A stretch of 64,000 nt of DNA from Spirometra erinaceieuropaei (GCA_902702965.1 CACRXP010000011.1:1076865-1140864); one strand, 5' to 3'. Counted from the stretch's first letter, positions 44,378-57,619 are shown. Notes: generated by a model from the letters alone, not told the origin. A program made the numbers and translations.

Positions 44378-47300
44378 ACCTAGACAAAGCCAATCAGAAT
44401 TCAAATAGTCATTTCGGTCTCAACTGAAACTTTAACATGGCTATTCAAAGTCCTTTCGAGTTCCCAATGAACAATCATTTAATCGGGACCGATAGGGTCT
44501 ACATGGCATTAAATTCTAGCGCGAATATCTAAAGATTACACGGGAGTCTTACATTTCTATTATCATCCAGAAATTATGAGTCGAAGATTGTCCAAGCCCT
44601 CTGTTCCCAGTATCACGTTAAAACACGCACAAAATCAGAATGTATCGGTGCACGCATTTTCGCAACTCTTACAGCAGGTTAAAATGGCTCATAAATAAAT
44701 GTATATGAATATGGTCTGTTCATAATTCAGAACACACAGTCTAACCGACGAAATAGGACAATTTAAACTGCAATAGCAAGAAGAAAGTGGTAGGCCGACG
44801 TACAATGCGGTGCATAACTCAAAGGACTGATGATAACCAGGAGAATTTTAGACTTCACCACATGACCTAGTTATTTGCACGGATCAGGCCTTTCGCTCCA
44901 TAAGTGAGCTGCTTACAGGTGGCGGAGCATCCGATTTGCTTGTGGACGACGGACGACATAGGAGGTCCTTTTTGAGTCAGAAGAATGTAATCTAGATGAG
45001 GAGTTATTTGATGATAAAAGAGGGGGAATTTTGTTTTCTGACTTTAACAGTCATCTAGACAGGTGTTCCAGTGACCTATGACTACAAACAGAACTTTTGA
45101 TAGTTTGCGACTACATCGTCTGTGCTTATTACTCTTAGTTTTGTGTTTACGTACGGAGAACTGTTAAGGAGTCTTTTAAAATGTGAATAATTCCAAATTA
45201 GTACCAGCAAAATAGACCTTTCAACATAGATAGAAAAAAATTTCAAAGGAAGATGTGTTCACCAATCTTATTACGAGACGTTTGCGTCCTGTTTAGCCTT
45301 GGGACACAATCCAGAGTTCTCTTTTAGAGATTCGAGACAGGCCTTCGCATGTTTCCGAATATTTCCACGCCCCTGCTATTATCTCAGAGCCAATTCCAGG
45401 AGACAACACATTTTGTTCTTAAGAGTCGAAAATACTTAGAAGCCCGCCTCAAACGTAACAATCTTTATTAAGAAGACTTACAAACGCCAAAAAGCAAATC
45501 TCAAGACATTTTGTAGACTTGGTCCACTTCGTTCTATCGTCTTTGGTCAAGCCAATCCTGCTAAATACTAAGGAACGATAACTCCAGACAATCGTTCTCC
45601 GTTTGTGCAATTTAAGCACACTCTGATAACTAGTAACTTTTGCGCCCTTAGACCGCTGTGTCAAAAAATTGGCCAATGTCATTCAGGCCATTGTATATAC
45701 AAGTTTTCGATTAGATCGTCCGAGCTTATTTCAGTCTTCGTGTTGGTTTAGGCTTGGATCTTTTTAAAAATACCAGTAATTCTAAATGAATATAAGCATA
45801 ATGAACCACTTCATCGACATAGGAAAAGTCTCTACAGCTCGGAACATACTTTCCTCGTTAATTAGAGAACGTTTTCTGGGTTCTTAGGGAGTATTCTACC
45901 TAGTTAATATGACCTATTGCATAGTCTGTTAATCGATACTGCAATATTTTCCATGGCATAAAACAAGGGGATGTAATTTCGCCCTTCCATTTTGAAGGAT
46001 GGCCATTTATTCAAGTACCGGTTATCCGCAAACTGAAGGCATTTTTTAAACACAGTTTCTTTCTTAGTGTGCTCCGAGGATAGCATATGGCTCCTTCAGG
46101 AGGTCACTCGATAAAGCTGATACTTTGGTAGTACCAGAGTCTTAGAGCGTGGCACTTGGGACGTCATATTTACTGTCAGTTAGCAAAATATGGGATTATT
46201 GTGGAGGGTACGGATTTCAGATTCTTTTAGTCATTTATCGGACTTCCTGCATCCCCCGATAAATATGCTGCACTGAATTCCTGTTATTGCATTGCGCCCA
46301 CAAGCTCGTCATATATGCTAGATTGTGGCCTTTTCTTGGTAATATTTCGATCACCATATATCATCTCTGCAGAATCTGGCCGGTTCATACTCTGACGCTG
46401 CAGTATAAACAAAAGAGCCTATGATCGCATCTCAAGCGTGGGGAAAATACCATGTTACTATAAACAAACATCAAGCTATGATCATAATTCCTGCTGTGTT
46501 CCCCCATTATTTTGTCACCTATTGATAGAGGAGGGCTTCCAATTCGGCTGTAGGCATTATGACATGAGTCTGAAGGTCAGATGTACACGGCACTGTGTTT
46601 GATCAGGGTAGACCGTTTCGTTTTAAAGTACATTCACAGTTGCGATGTCGAAAAATTGCAGACTGCTCGAGTGTCGAGTATACACGCTGCGGGATTGCAG
46701 GAGTTCTTCTATCAGTGAACTTGCATCTAAACAGCCAGCAGAAAATTTTCGGATGCATAATGTGTTTCGGAGAATATAACGCTACATTACGTATTTGTTC
46801 GTTATAAATGTCCATAATCTAGCCTGACCAATTTTCCCTCTCCCTTTTATTTTAGCATTTTATGGTCTGAATCTCTCTCGGACGCTGAAAAAATACTCAT
46901 CAAACCACAAATCCGTGTTACAGACTAAATTTTTCTCCGTAGAATAGTGTCTAAAACCAAATGGGTGTGGAATACTTTGGTTGGATCATGTGCAGTTAAT
47001 CTCACTTCCCAAATACTCAATATTTCAGTAGTGTGCAGTCTCTACTTATTTTGGATGTCAACGCGAACTTTCAGTCGCATTGCTGCATTTTCTACATTTT
47101 CATAGGGAACTGGTCCTTTTTCGCATTTTTTACTTGGAAGGACTGTATATTTGGAGGTGACGAAGTCTTCAATTATGAGAATTGTGAGAAATCTGCTGCC
47201 ACGACAGCATTCGACTATCGCAATACTTTGTGAAAAACGGCGTAAATCTTCATGGAAGCATAAGAAAATAGTAAACTTTATTGATAAAGCACGGCACCTT

Positions 47301-47589
47301 TTTTGACTACATTAAGAACTGAGTCTTCCAGTATCGGCATTTAAGCGGGTCACGCGAGCGTAGGCTATAGACGCGTCATTTCTCGAAAGTCAGTAAACAA
47401 GTGCAGACAATTTTAATGCAGTATCCAACAAAATGGATAAGTTGATATTATTTTCAACTGTAGTTTGTCACCAATTAAACAAGCTTTTTTGCTCACGAAG
47501 TTTTCACAACACGGACCGCCGTCTGCATCGCGTAAAAATCAAGCCTTTACAGCCTATTCTATCTCTTCCATACTAAAATACATACCCTA
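44378..47589. other. Unassigned AT-rich sequence with a diverged duplication
   Basis: No gene recognised. Positions 45,100-45,310 and 45,705-45,890 share a series of aligned words (ACATCGTCTGTGCTTATT versus AGATCGTCCGAGCTTATTT; AGACGTTTGCGTCCTG versus GAACGTTTTCTGGGTTC), suggesting an old direct duplication about 600 bases apart. Confidence 0.35.
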
Positions 47590-48505
47590 TATCAGGAAAA
47601 CCTCTCAGAAATTCTAGAATGTTCTTTTGATCAGAAAGGATTACTTAAGAGCGGTTGTCATGTTGGCTATTGTGTAGCATAAGTCAAAGACATTTCCGTC
47701 ATATCAAAATTCTGGCTTCTGAATGCGTTTTCGTCTGAACATTTGCAAAGACTGTACGGCAAAAAGTGACTGGTTAAGTAGTAGGAATTTTCAATTGGAT
47801 TTTCGATAGTTTACGAATCCAAACGTTTATTATAAAGAACCTGCTAAAACCTATCCTTTCTTGCACTCGTTCGATGGAAAATCACGTTTTTTTCAAATTA
47901 TGTACTCGAAAGGAAGGCTTGACTTAATTTTAAATACCCAAATAATGTTGAACTAGCATTCTTTTACACATTTATTTAATGTGTCCGAGCTATAATCCAT
48001 ATAATTTCCATGAAGGTAAATCATATATGCTTCCAGAGTATCAATAACTTACTTTTAAAGTGTCATTAGGTTTCCCAGTGGGCGTGGACTATGTGACATA
48101 CTTCATAAAAAACTGTTCGAATGGGCATTTCACAGTCTTAGAAATGTCATTATTGAGGGAATCATTAAAGCTGAAAGAAACCTTTTCTCCGAGTGTAAAA
48201 CTTGACGACGGGATTTTGTACTAAAACGAGTACATGAGCGAGTATGATCCCCACGTTTCTTATACGATATGTTTGAACTTATAAGCACATTGAAACTCAA
48301 CTGAAAAAGTTAACGTTAACTGAGTACTCTGCGGTTTTGCAGGTGGAGGGAAAGAAGCGCATTAAAAGGCGGCATTCTGTTGGGATTGGCATGCCTTGGG
48401 TTTATGCCGCACGACCACCATTGTCACTACTCTTTCCTAGTAGAAGATGCATTTCAGAATTTCCATTAAAATTTCATGAGATAAGTCACTTACTGCACCT
48501 AGTTA
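47590..48505. mobile_element. Foldback element F5, diverged
   Basis: The left arm holds AGAAAGGATTACTTAAGAGC, CTGGCTTCTGAATGCG and GATTTTCGATAGT. The right terminus (GCATTTCAGAATTTCC, ATTTCATGAGATAAGTCAC) matches the subfamily-B right end at 56,370-56,410. The interior is poorly conserved. Confidence 0.6.
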
Positions 48506-51084
48506 CGATCACGTACATACGCTGTTGAGCCGTTTGATGAGAAGACTACCAGTCGGCAAGGGAACTGGTTTCAGAGAAGAATTTTTGAAGAATTATTCAG
48601 TCAGACGGAGGATCTCGACTTGGCTGTTGATCAGTGAATGATCGGACTCTCACACCACGCCACCTTTCTTCTGATTCATCTGATTACGGAGGTGACATAA
48701 AACCCAAAGATGATGTTTGTTTGCAGGTTGCCAGCAACAATGCAAATTACTTGGCCTTGTCGCAGAGCGGGTCCTAAGTTCACGTGATCTGGTCTCCCGT
48801 CTTTGCCCATCTGGCTTATGTATCGTGTACTGAGCGACATCTTTGATATTTTCACTTATTCACTAAAAATAATTTATGTCGGCACATCAGTAACTGTCAT
48901 TTTAGACTTAATTTGCTGTTCACCTAGGCAGCTGAAACATCGCAAGTGTATGCAGTTACTTAGAGTTTGAATACGCTATGCAGGGAAAACCTCTGAGCAC
49001 CGGCATCTGCATCGTGTTTTTTTACACAAATTTGCCTTTCGAAGAGAGTCCGATAGCATGCCTGCGATATTTGTTTTATCGAACAGACAGATCAGTCGGC
49101 TTTCTCTGATGAAGTTTCACAATTTAGACATGTATCCAAGGTGATCCGGCTCAGATTAGGCTTGAGTAAGAAGAAGCTGCTCAACAATTATGAGATTCAC
49201 TCATCAACTAGGCTTAACCAAGTTTATTCCAGTAAGTTGCTTGCGGGAAACTTCATATAGCACCGCGGTCGAAAGAAGGTCTGGTAGGTAACATATTTTA
49301 CTTCTGTTATATTCAGCTTGAATACAGGTTAACATTTTATTTTTCTTTGAATTTGACTGCGTACCCTTGTTAATAGACGAACCCGGACAAAGATATATAT
49401 GTATGTCATCTCTAAATTTTTGAGCTTCATGACGAAGCAGTTGCTCTTGTTTTTCTTTATTTCAGCCGTTTCGTTCACTTTACGAGAAGCACCACGCTTG
49501 AACTAGGCCTCAAACAACGGCTAAAGAACATCCGCTTAGATGCTCAAACCATGAGCGTGTTTTATTTATTAATTTGCACATTTTCTAAACTGGCATACTG
49601 GTTTCATCCCATGATTAAAGTAAGCCACACTTTCCTTAGATCTTTACTGAGTACGGTCAACCAGAAGATGCTTTCATTGTTTATGTCTCTCCTTATACAG
49701 TTCATCATGTGAATTTGCCGACAGGTGCTCAAACAATTTTCATTCAGAACGACTAATATTTCGTGATACATGAAAACCGAAGTAAAGGGTACTTTCTGAT
49801 TAATCAGCACTGGTATAATATGTGCAACTTTTTGCTACGGTCATTTTTTGCATAAAAAGCCAAATGACATCGACATTTTGTCCTGACTGTAATATACTTT
49901 CACAGGAGTTCCTGAAAAGATGGAAAATTTAGGAAAATCTAGCGAAGTCTCATAAACTTGAACTCCTGTCCGCCACCGATTTTTCTTCTCCGAATTTATG
50001 CCTGAAAACGTTGGTCTTTCGTCTTACTCCTCAGCAAACAGGAAATATGACTTGCTAGGTATTTGCTTTTTCGCAGAATTTACTGTTATTTAGTTGGCAA
50101 CTTCATGTTCCGCACGAAAACATAAGAAGTTGGGATATCTCTTTAAGATGCACTTTTATCAGTTTGCGAAGTTTAAGTTGTTACACAGGACCGGCTACCC
50201 ACTGCATTTGCTTTGAATCCCCGATAGAACCGTTTCCATTCTCTGGTAATATTGTGTGGAATAGACGACTACCTGGTTGATTGCAAGCTGCAAATTTTGG
50301 ATCCAATGGAAACTTACGACACTCGGTCTTTCAGGGACTATTCGAAAGTACTTAATTTGTTAAGCTTGGTCTTATTCAGACGCTCAACCTGACACGCATC
50401 CAGCAATGGGCTTAGTGTGCGACCGACATTTAAAAGAACAATTTCGACTCCATTACCAGAGGCTAACGGATCCTGAGTAGCACTCGTATTATATGGCCTC
50501 TAGTTGGATGAGCTGCCTTCCTTGTCACATTTACGCCAAGGGCATGCTTTAGGTACTTATTTTCGTTCCCGGTAATTGCAGATTGTTTTAGTGAATGCCA
50601 AACTGCGAAATATTAATCCCTGTGGAATGAAATTGCGAGAGTTAGTTTGTAAACACAACACAAACCACAAGTTTTCAGTTAATACTTACCTCACTAAACC
50701 AACTCTTCTGCACATATGACTATTGTATCGCTACAAAACTGGCGTGTTCATGCCTACAGAACCAAAGACTGACGTTATTGTCTTTGGGGGCATGTAAACC
50801 AGTCCTATTACTTGAACAACGAGGGCTCCATCAATACCTGAACGAGGAGTTCGTCAACCCAAGAGTTCACATTCTTTGTTGGAAACGCAGGCCTTCCGTG
50901 ATAATAGGCGTAGGCAAGCGTACCACTGAACGGTGGTGTGCACCTGAATGGGCTGCACCTCTTTTGTGATGGTCCGGAACGGGGCCACATTGGTCCATGA
51001 CACATTTGTAGAACAACGTTAAGTTTTTTTCGAGCCCCTAAACATAGAATCGACAGTTAGGTAGTACGCGGAATGAGGCGGCTG
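48506..51084. other. Unassigned sequence
   Basis: No gene or repeat recognised. A 65-codon minus frame overlaps a 63-codon plus frame at 50,780-51,005, and neither is supported. Confidence 0.45.
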
Positions 51085-51440
51085 ACGAAAACCAAGAGAC
51101 CGGAATGGCCATTTCTGGTTTTTTGACTATCATCGGCTAGTCGTATCCGACCCCAGGCTCACAGCCTATAAGGACAATTAGTCCGTGACTCTGTGTTTGG
51201 AGCATTTGAGTTCTAGCCGAAAGGACGTGGCCTTGGACCACAGGGATTGCAAACCTGACATTGGGTGTGGCTATCTGATGAAGGCTAATAAGCCAGAGAT
51301 GACCATTCCAATCTCCCTTGTCTTTGTCGGTCACCTCAACCCGCTGTGCGAATGTTTGCGGAGCCCTAGATAAAAACACCAAAGCCCAACGGGACGAGTG
51401 AGTCCCCTAGCACAATCGGTGAGCGCCCTCTATTGTAGTT
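51085..51440. mobile_element. Cluster of three SINE1 fragments
   Basis: Body in the minus sense at 51,085-51,150 (GACCGGAATGGCCATTTCTG). Head-end and body in the plus sense at 51,215-51,345 (GGGTGTGGCTATCTGATGAA, TCCCTTGTCTTTGTCGG). Leader in the plus sense at 51,370-51,440 (CAACGGGACGAGTGAGTCC, ATCGGTGAGCGCC). The order body, body, leader again shows tail-to-leader joins. Confidence 0.65.
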
Positions 51441-52855
51441 CAACCGTCTCGGATGTCCTCTGTGTGGGAGGGTGAGAGACTAATAAGGAAGACTACTTCC
51501 TCCCTGCCAATCAACGCGTTTTACTCTACAAAGATGTCCTTAATGTTGTGGCTTCGAAGACTACCAGCTGACCTGATGACGCAGTCCGACCCAGCGCCCC
51601 GCTCCATTTCAAGCCGGCTTGACTCGAGCAAGTCAATGAACTGGGATGGACTTTGTTGCGTACGATTGTTGGGGGTAATTAGAAACCAATTCTCCATCGT
51701 ACGGCTGCATTTCCCTCGAGCGACTTTCTTAATCTTGAAACCAAAAAGTCAGCTGGAAAAATAAAGTTTCCATCACAGGCGCTTCTCTGATTTTTTAACA
51801 TTGGAATTTCCACTCTGAGGGAGAGGTGGATGTCATCCTACCCTTTCTTATCTACTTCCTTTGGACAAGTGCCTTTGAAAAAAGTGACCCGACTGAGAGC
51901 TCTCCCAAGACCTGTAATTTGCAGATTATTTACAGTCCGACAATATATCACAGTTTGGGTTTTTTCTCATCTCCTACAAAACATTTTTTCAAAGGCCTCT
52001 GCGAAAGGTGATTATGGCCGCTTGGTGGACGCGAAACAAACTAGGTGGTCGAGTATCACCATCGGCGCAGGACTTGTGATGGGTGGTATGCGAATCGGAG
52101 TAGGGTGAGCGCGTGTATGAGATCCGACAGCCGCATGCCAACCGAACGGTCAACCTTCCATGCGAGAGGTGCGATGGTTGCGATGGCGGCGGCAACTGCG
52201 ACGGCGGTGGGGGGCCATCTTATGACTTCCGAAATACCACACGACCGAGGACGAGAGCGTGCAAAGACCCGTCTGTGAAGTGGCATTTAGCCAGCAAGAT
52301 ATAGCACGAAGGAGAGAGCCTGAACACGGAGTAACAAGGGTCTTCTGTCCGGCGTACTTATCGCTAGTCCGTCCCCCCCCCCCCTCCTCCACAGAACCTT
52401 CTAGCAAAGGACGAGGTAGACAGTGATCACGTTGCAGAACGAGAACCACAGTACACCAAATATACCGGCCCGAGGTGGTTTGTTTATACCGAAAGCTGCA
52501 CTCTCTGATTGCCCTGTGTCACCCCCCCCCCCACCACCACTCCTCCCTTTATCCATCCAAGCAAGAGAGTGTGTGTGCACGCAGAGTATGCGACACGTAT
52601 CAGCTGTGCGTTTGCGTCCACTGGACGTTGCAACTGCTGCCGCCATACCGCGTAACATATAGGTTCCGCAGCACTGAGTGTCACTTGTTGGTTCCGGCGG
52701 GGCTGACAGAGACGCGGGAGGGGGGAGGCAAAAAATATCCCAAGTATTTGTCCGCTTGGCAAGCAGATGGAAATAAACAGCCGTGCAGGCACACGAAGAT
52801 GCACCTGGGACCTACCTGCTTACAACCGAAGGTTTTTCACTCTCTGTATGCTTTT
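51441..52855. other. Unassigned; C-rich low-complexity patches
   Basis: A C run at 52,373-52,384 and another near 52,522-52,531. Overlapping frames on both strands are not supported as genes. Confidence 0.4.
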
Positions 52856-53491
52856 NNNNNNNNNNNNNNNNNNNNNNNNNNNNNNNNNNNNNNNNNNNNN
52901 NNNNNNNNNNNNNNNNNNNNNNNNNNNNNNNNNNNNNNNNNNNNNNNNNNNNNNNNNNNNNNNNNNNNNNNNNNNNNNNNNNNNNNNNNNNNNNNNNNNN
53001 NNNNNNNNNNNNNNNNNNNNNNNNNNNNNNNNNNNNNNNNNNNNNNNNNNNNNNNNNNNNNNNNNNNNNNNNNNNNNNNNNNNNNNNNNNNNNNNNNNNN
53101 NNNNNNNNNNNNNNNNNNNNNNNNNNNNNNNNNNNNNNNNNNNNNNNNNNNNNNNNNNNNNNNNNNNNNNNNNNNNNNNNNNNNNNNNNNNNNNNNNNNN
53201 NNNNNNNNNNNNNNNNNNNNNNNNNNNNNNNNNNNNNNNNNNNNNNNNNNNNNNNNNNNNNNNNNNNNNNNNNNNNNNNNNNNNNNNNNNNNNNNNNNNN
53301 NNNNNNNNNNNNNNNNNNNNNNNNNNNNNNNNNNNNNNNNNNNNNNNNNNNNNNNNNNNNNNNNNNNNNNNNNNNNNNNNNNNNNNNNNNNNNNNNNNNN
53401 NNNNNNNNNNNNNNNNNNNNNNNNNNNNNNNNNNNNNNNNNNNNNNNNNNNNNNNNNNNNNNNNNNNNNNNNNNNNNNNNNNNNNNNNNNN
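52856..53491. other. Assembly gap (636 N)
   Basis: An unbroken run of N. The translated frames crossing it are artefacts. Confidence 1.
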
Positions 53492-54252
53492 GGTTGCGGT
53501 CTCCATCAGTTTAACAGGCTTTCCAGATAAGTGTTGAGGTTGCAGCAGGTGGTAGCGTGCTCTTAGTTTGCATCACAAGACTACGACTTATGGCCTCAAG
53601 CCCCTAAACAATGTCTGATCCGGGGAGTTGCGGCAGTCTGGAGACCGTTTCGGTGACTCATTTGGCCTCAGACGCGACTAACTACGGCTTCTTTGGCCGT
53701 TATTCGATTGTTCATTGCCTGTACAACAAAACTGATTGGACACCCGTAACCCTGAAGGCGTTACGAATGTAGAGTCGTTTAGTTATTTTATTGGCCAATG
53801 TGTTGAAATGTGTCTCAACAGGTTGAACCAGACGACCTACACAACGATCCATGTGAGACAAGGGGAGCAGTTGCTGTTAGAGCGCAATATTTGTCCCACA
53901 TCGGTGGCTTTTTAGAAAAATTTACTTCACCGTTTCTCAATTGCAAACCGGGACAGAAATTGTCAAGGAGAACGCCTTCTTATCCTTAGCCCGACAAGAA
54001 TTGCAGACTCTCCTACAGAGCCATCAAGGGGTAACGGGAGAGTGGACCGAAATGAGCAACTTCCACCGCAACTTTGGGGAAATTATACTTATCTTGGCAT
54101 TCAAGATGCAAATATTTTGGGCCAAGACAGTTCGGGGACATGCCGACTCATGCGAACAGTGTGCTTATCAACCGGTACATATACTGCTTCTTTTTTATTT
54201 TCCTCGGGAACCGACGCGAGAACTTGGGGTAAATTGTTCAGAACAATTGTCC
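53492..54252. other. Unassigned sequence
   Basis: A 104-codon plus frame at 53,941-54,255 has no recognisable domain. Nothing else was found. Confidence 0.4.
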
Positions 54253-54370
54253 TAGGCTCGACTCGAAAGTTGATACGGTACAGGCAGCCAGTAGTATACA
54301 CATACTGAAGTATCCACCCCACAGGTACAGGGATTTTAGCCAGTACCTGCACTGTCAGAACGATGAATCA
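54253..54370. repeat. Family H fragments H7, head-to-head
   Basis: 54,253-54,300 on the minus strand reads TATACTACTGGCTGCCTG and ATCAACTTTCGAGTCGAGCC, the 3' half of H. 54,321-54,370 on the plus strand reads GGGATTTTAGCCAGTACCTG and CACTGTCAGAACG, just past the hammerhead. No core remains. Confidence 0.5.
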
Positions 54371-54849
54371 CTCAGTATGTGGATACATTTATTAATAGAC
54401 AGAGCAACATATCTCCTGTCTACACGGTCATACGTCGTTATCTGCGTGTGGAAAAAAACGGTATTGTGGTCAAAAACATAATGCAATCGACCCGAAATTA
54501 CCAAACAGGAAGCCTACAAAATTGAGAGGCAGACGAGCCATGCGATTGCACAACCACTTCGGAGGCCCAGCTGTTCTCCACCGTAGTGACTGATGACACA
54601 CACGCAAGCATTATCAAGTCCTCCAGGCCGCCACTCGAGGTCAAACCAGCGACCCCGAAATGAGCCACGCGGTAGACGCGCTGGATCAACACGCGGGCCA
54701 TATTAGATTCTGGCAGGCGTCATCGGGAATGCAGACCCATAGCAAATGCAACATTCGGGCTGCAGTGGCAGGCCAAGTTGCGGACTCACGCCGCGCACAC
54801 TTGTTGTTGGTCATAATCCTGGTCATGTGTTTGTTGTGGACCAGGGGTG
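54371..54849. other. Unassigned sequence
   Basis: Nothing recognised. Confidence 0.4.
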
Positions 54850-55095
54850 TGGTAGCACGTCTAGGTGCGAATTCGGCCGTGGCAACCAGCTGCGCCCTTT
54901 CCCGCCTCCGGTCTTCTTGACTATGTCTTGACGCCGAGACCGGGTGAGGGAGGAGAGAGTGCGGTAGATGCTGCGCAAGTCTGCTGTCACTATAAACCAA
55001 ATAATGTGCAAGTCTCCGTGCCTCCTCTCAGCCTGCGGTGGAGCATGCGGTGGACGTCGTTGGTCACGACGGTCGAACTGTCGACAGACCAAGAG
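54850..55095 (+). mobile_element. SINE3-like repeat, best copy
   Basis: Order: B-box-like TAGGTGCGAATTCGGCC; CCGGTCTTCTTGACTATGTC; GAGAGTGCGGTAGATGCTGC; AAGTCTGCTGTCACTATAAA; CAAGTCTCCGTGCCTCC; GTGGACGTCGTTGGTCACG. At least five other copies are recognisable. No coding potential. I infer a tRNA-type head, but the A box is not clear. Confidence 0.65.
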
Positions 55096-55265
55096 ATCGA
55101 AGGCCAAGAAAAAGTCGTCAGCCGAAGTGTGACTGGCACGGGTTTGATTTCACCTTCGTGCTAGTCTCATCTCTCTGTCGAGAAGACGACGAATGGGCCG
55201 TTGCCACTCGAAAATACAACAACACTACCCGCGGTGGAGATTAAAATTTGCTAAACTAAATGTAC

Positions 55266-57193
55266 GGTAGGAGGGCTAATTCATGACGTGTCAACTGAAA
55301 TTCCGAAATGCGTTTTCGTTTCAAAAAGACTAATTAAGTAAGGTTGTAAAAATAATCCTCGTATAGCGTGATTCTCTAATAGTTCAGTTACATCAGCATG
55401 CCAGCTTTCGAACGAACTTCTTTTTGCTACTTACAGTGAGTGACCGATCTCATGAAATTTTGGCCAAAATTCCGAAATGCGTTTTCGGTTAGGAAGGATT
55501 ACTCAGGTGGGGTTGTTATACTGATTAGCTTGCGGCAAAATCCAATAATATTTCGGACTGTGCAGGTTGTCGGCTTTCGAATGCACTCCTTTTCAATCCC
55601 TGTAGAAACAGTACTTAATGGGACATGATCACTTAAGTAGCATGCATTTTTCACACTGATTTTTGATGGTCTTGCAACTTCGAATATATTTTATAAAAAA
55701 CATGGACAAAAATATTCTTTCTTTCACTCTTTTGATAGAAAATAATGTCAAATTCATCATTCATACTCAAAAAGAAGTATAATAAGGTTTTAAAAAGTTT
55801 ATAATTGTGAGTTTTTTGAGACCGTGTAATGTCTATTCATACAGCATCGCACCTGGCCGTTTACCACTGCTCCTCATGAAATGTACAACATAGTCCGCAT
55901 CCATTGCAAAATTTTATGGACTCTTTATGATATCTTTTTAAAGGCTTAGAAAAATATGTGATTTTCCCTACGCGGAACGCATGCACCTTGTGGACTGAAA
56001 TCACCAGGCGTTAATGCAACGGCTGATCAGGCTCCAAACTATTTGGAAATTAGAAAACTTTTTAAAAGCTAATTATACTCCTTCTTCCAGTATATAATAT
56101 GAATTTGACGCGTATGTCCATGAAACGAGTAAAAGAAAGAATATTTTCGTCCATGTTTTTCATAAAATACATTTGAGTTGGCAAGATCATCAAAAATCAG
56201 GGCGAAAAACGCATGCAACTTAGGTAGCCATTTTCCACCGAGTACGGTTTCTACAGGAGATTGAAAAGAAATGCATTCGAAAGCCGACATTCTGTCGAGT
56301 CCGAAATATTATTGGATTTTGCCGCAAGCTAATCAATATAACAACCCCACCTTCCTAATCGAAAACGCATTTCAGAATTTTGGCCAGCATTTCATGAGAT
56401 CGGTCACTAACTGCACGTAGCATGCATTTTTCTCACCGATTTTCAATGACCTTAAAATTTATTGGAAAACATGTGTAAAAAATATTCATTATTTTGCTTA
56501 GTCGGTACAGAATTACGTCTTCTTTCAATTTTAAACTCAAAGGAAAAGCATAATTCGGTTTTAAAAAGTTCCTAATTGTGAGATTTTTTAATCCCGTAAA
56601 ATGGCCGTTCGTACAATGTCATGTCTCCGCATTTACCAATGTTGCTTGTATATTTAGCAATATGGCTTAAATCCACTGCCAACTTTTATGAACCCCATAT
56701 GGTTTCCTCTCAATACCATAGAGAAATTCATGGTTTTCCGTACGCGGAAAATATACGACTTTTAGTTTGAAAACCCTGAATGAAGGGGCTACGGCAGGTC
56801 GGGTTCAAAATTATTCGGGAATTGGAAAAATTTTTGAAAACCGAATTATACCCTTCCTTCGAGTAGAAAATTGGAAAGAAACGTCATTTTCTATCGGATG
56901 AGCAAAATAATGAATATTTTTATGCACGTTTCCCATGAAATATAGTTGATTTTTTTAAGAGCATCGAAAATCAATGAGAAAAATGCATGCTAGGTAAGTA
57001 GTCATTTTTACAGAGTATGACTATGTATGCAGCCGGAAAGAAGTTCTTTGGAAAGCTGGCATCCTAGCATAACTGAATTGTTATAGAAGTACGCTCTAGG
57101 ATGATTAGTTTTACAACCCTACTTAAGTAATCTTTTCGGAACGAAAACGCATTTCGTAATTTCGGTTGACATTTCATGAGTTAGCCCACTTAC
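55266..57193. mobile_element. Foldback element F6, outer (subfamily A), interrupted
   Basis: The left end GGTAGGAGGGCTAATTCATG runs to about 55,431. Sequence resumes at about 56,414 with GTAGCATGCATTTTTCTCAC, the equivalent of left-arm sequence in F1. It continues through the loop (TTTTCCGTACGCGGAAAATA) and a full right arm ending GAGTTAGCCCACTTACTG. About 40 bases of the left arm are missing at the interruption. Confidence 0.8.
55433..56413. mobile_element. Foldback element F6, inner (subfamily B)
   Basis: The left end CAGTGAGTGACCGATCTCATG and right end CATTTCATGAGATCGGTCAC are inverted repeats with arms of several hundred bases (GTCGGCTTTCGAATGCACTC against its complement near 56,270). 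This is a complete subfamily-B element inside a subfamily-A element. Subfamily B has GAAATTTTGGCC where A has GAAATGTCAACC near the ends. Confidence 0.85.
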
Positions 57194-57513
57194 TGTAAGT
57201 CGAGTAATGCGCTCTGTTCACCGAGCCGAATATAACCCTCCGTTCTTATCAGATCTATTTTGTTTCTAGAACGCAATGGTTCTGAGAGTAAAGCACACTG
57301 TGCAAGCATTTCTCAACTGCTGGAGGATTAATAGTGCTTGCTGACTGGCCCTCAACGGAAACGACGGGCGAGTCATCGGATTCTGCTCGTAGACCTGTAA
57401 TGGTTTTTTGTCCATCTCCCGCCTTCCTGTTAATTTTTTCCCCCGTGTGGACCAGGTTCGTTTGCGGAGGGTATACCGAAACGTACCCATTTCCGTGCTA
57501 AACATATTGAGTA
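57194..57513. other. Unassigned sequence
   Basis: A 79-codon minus frame (57,266-57,505) is unrecognised. Confidence 0.4.
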
Positions 57514-57555
57514 CTTGAAGAAGGAGACACTATCACCGGGACAAGAGCTTTATTA

Positions 57556-57597
57556 GCCTGACGTTTCGGATTCCTACTCGAATCCATCATCAGAGAC
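57556..57597 (-). ncRNA. Type I hammerhead ribozyme motif, PLE-like
   Basis: On the minus strand stem I pairs GTCT (57,594-57,597) with AGGC (57,556-57,559), including one G-U. The core is CTGATGA (57,587-57,593). Stem II is a perfect 6-bp GGATTC/GAATCC with a loop from GAGTAG. GAAA lies at 57,564-57,567. Then CGTC gives a minimal stem III and a GUC-type cleavage site at 57,560. One extra U sits between the core and stem II. The near-absent stem III is a known trait of PLE hammerheads, which are thought to cleave better as dimers. Confidence 0.65.
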
Positions 57598-57619
57598 AAA
57601 AAAGCAGAAACGGTTTTTT

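Noticed and set aside
52475..53537. Long open frames of 228-351 codons
   Set aside because: They consist mainly of the 636-base run of N and are artefacts.
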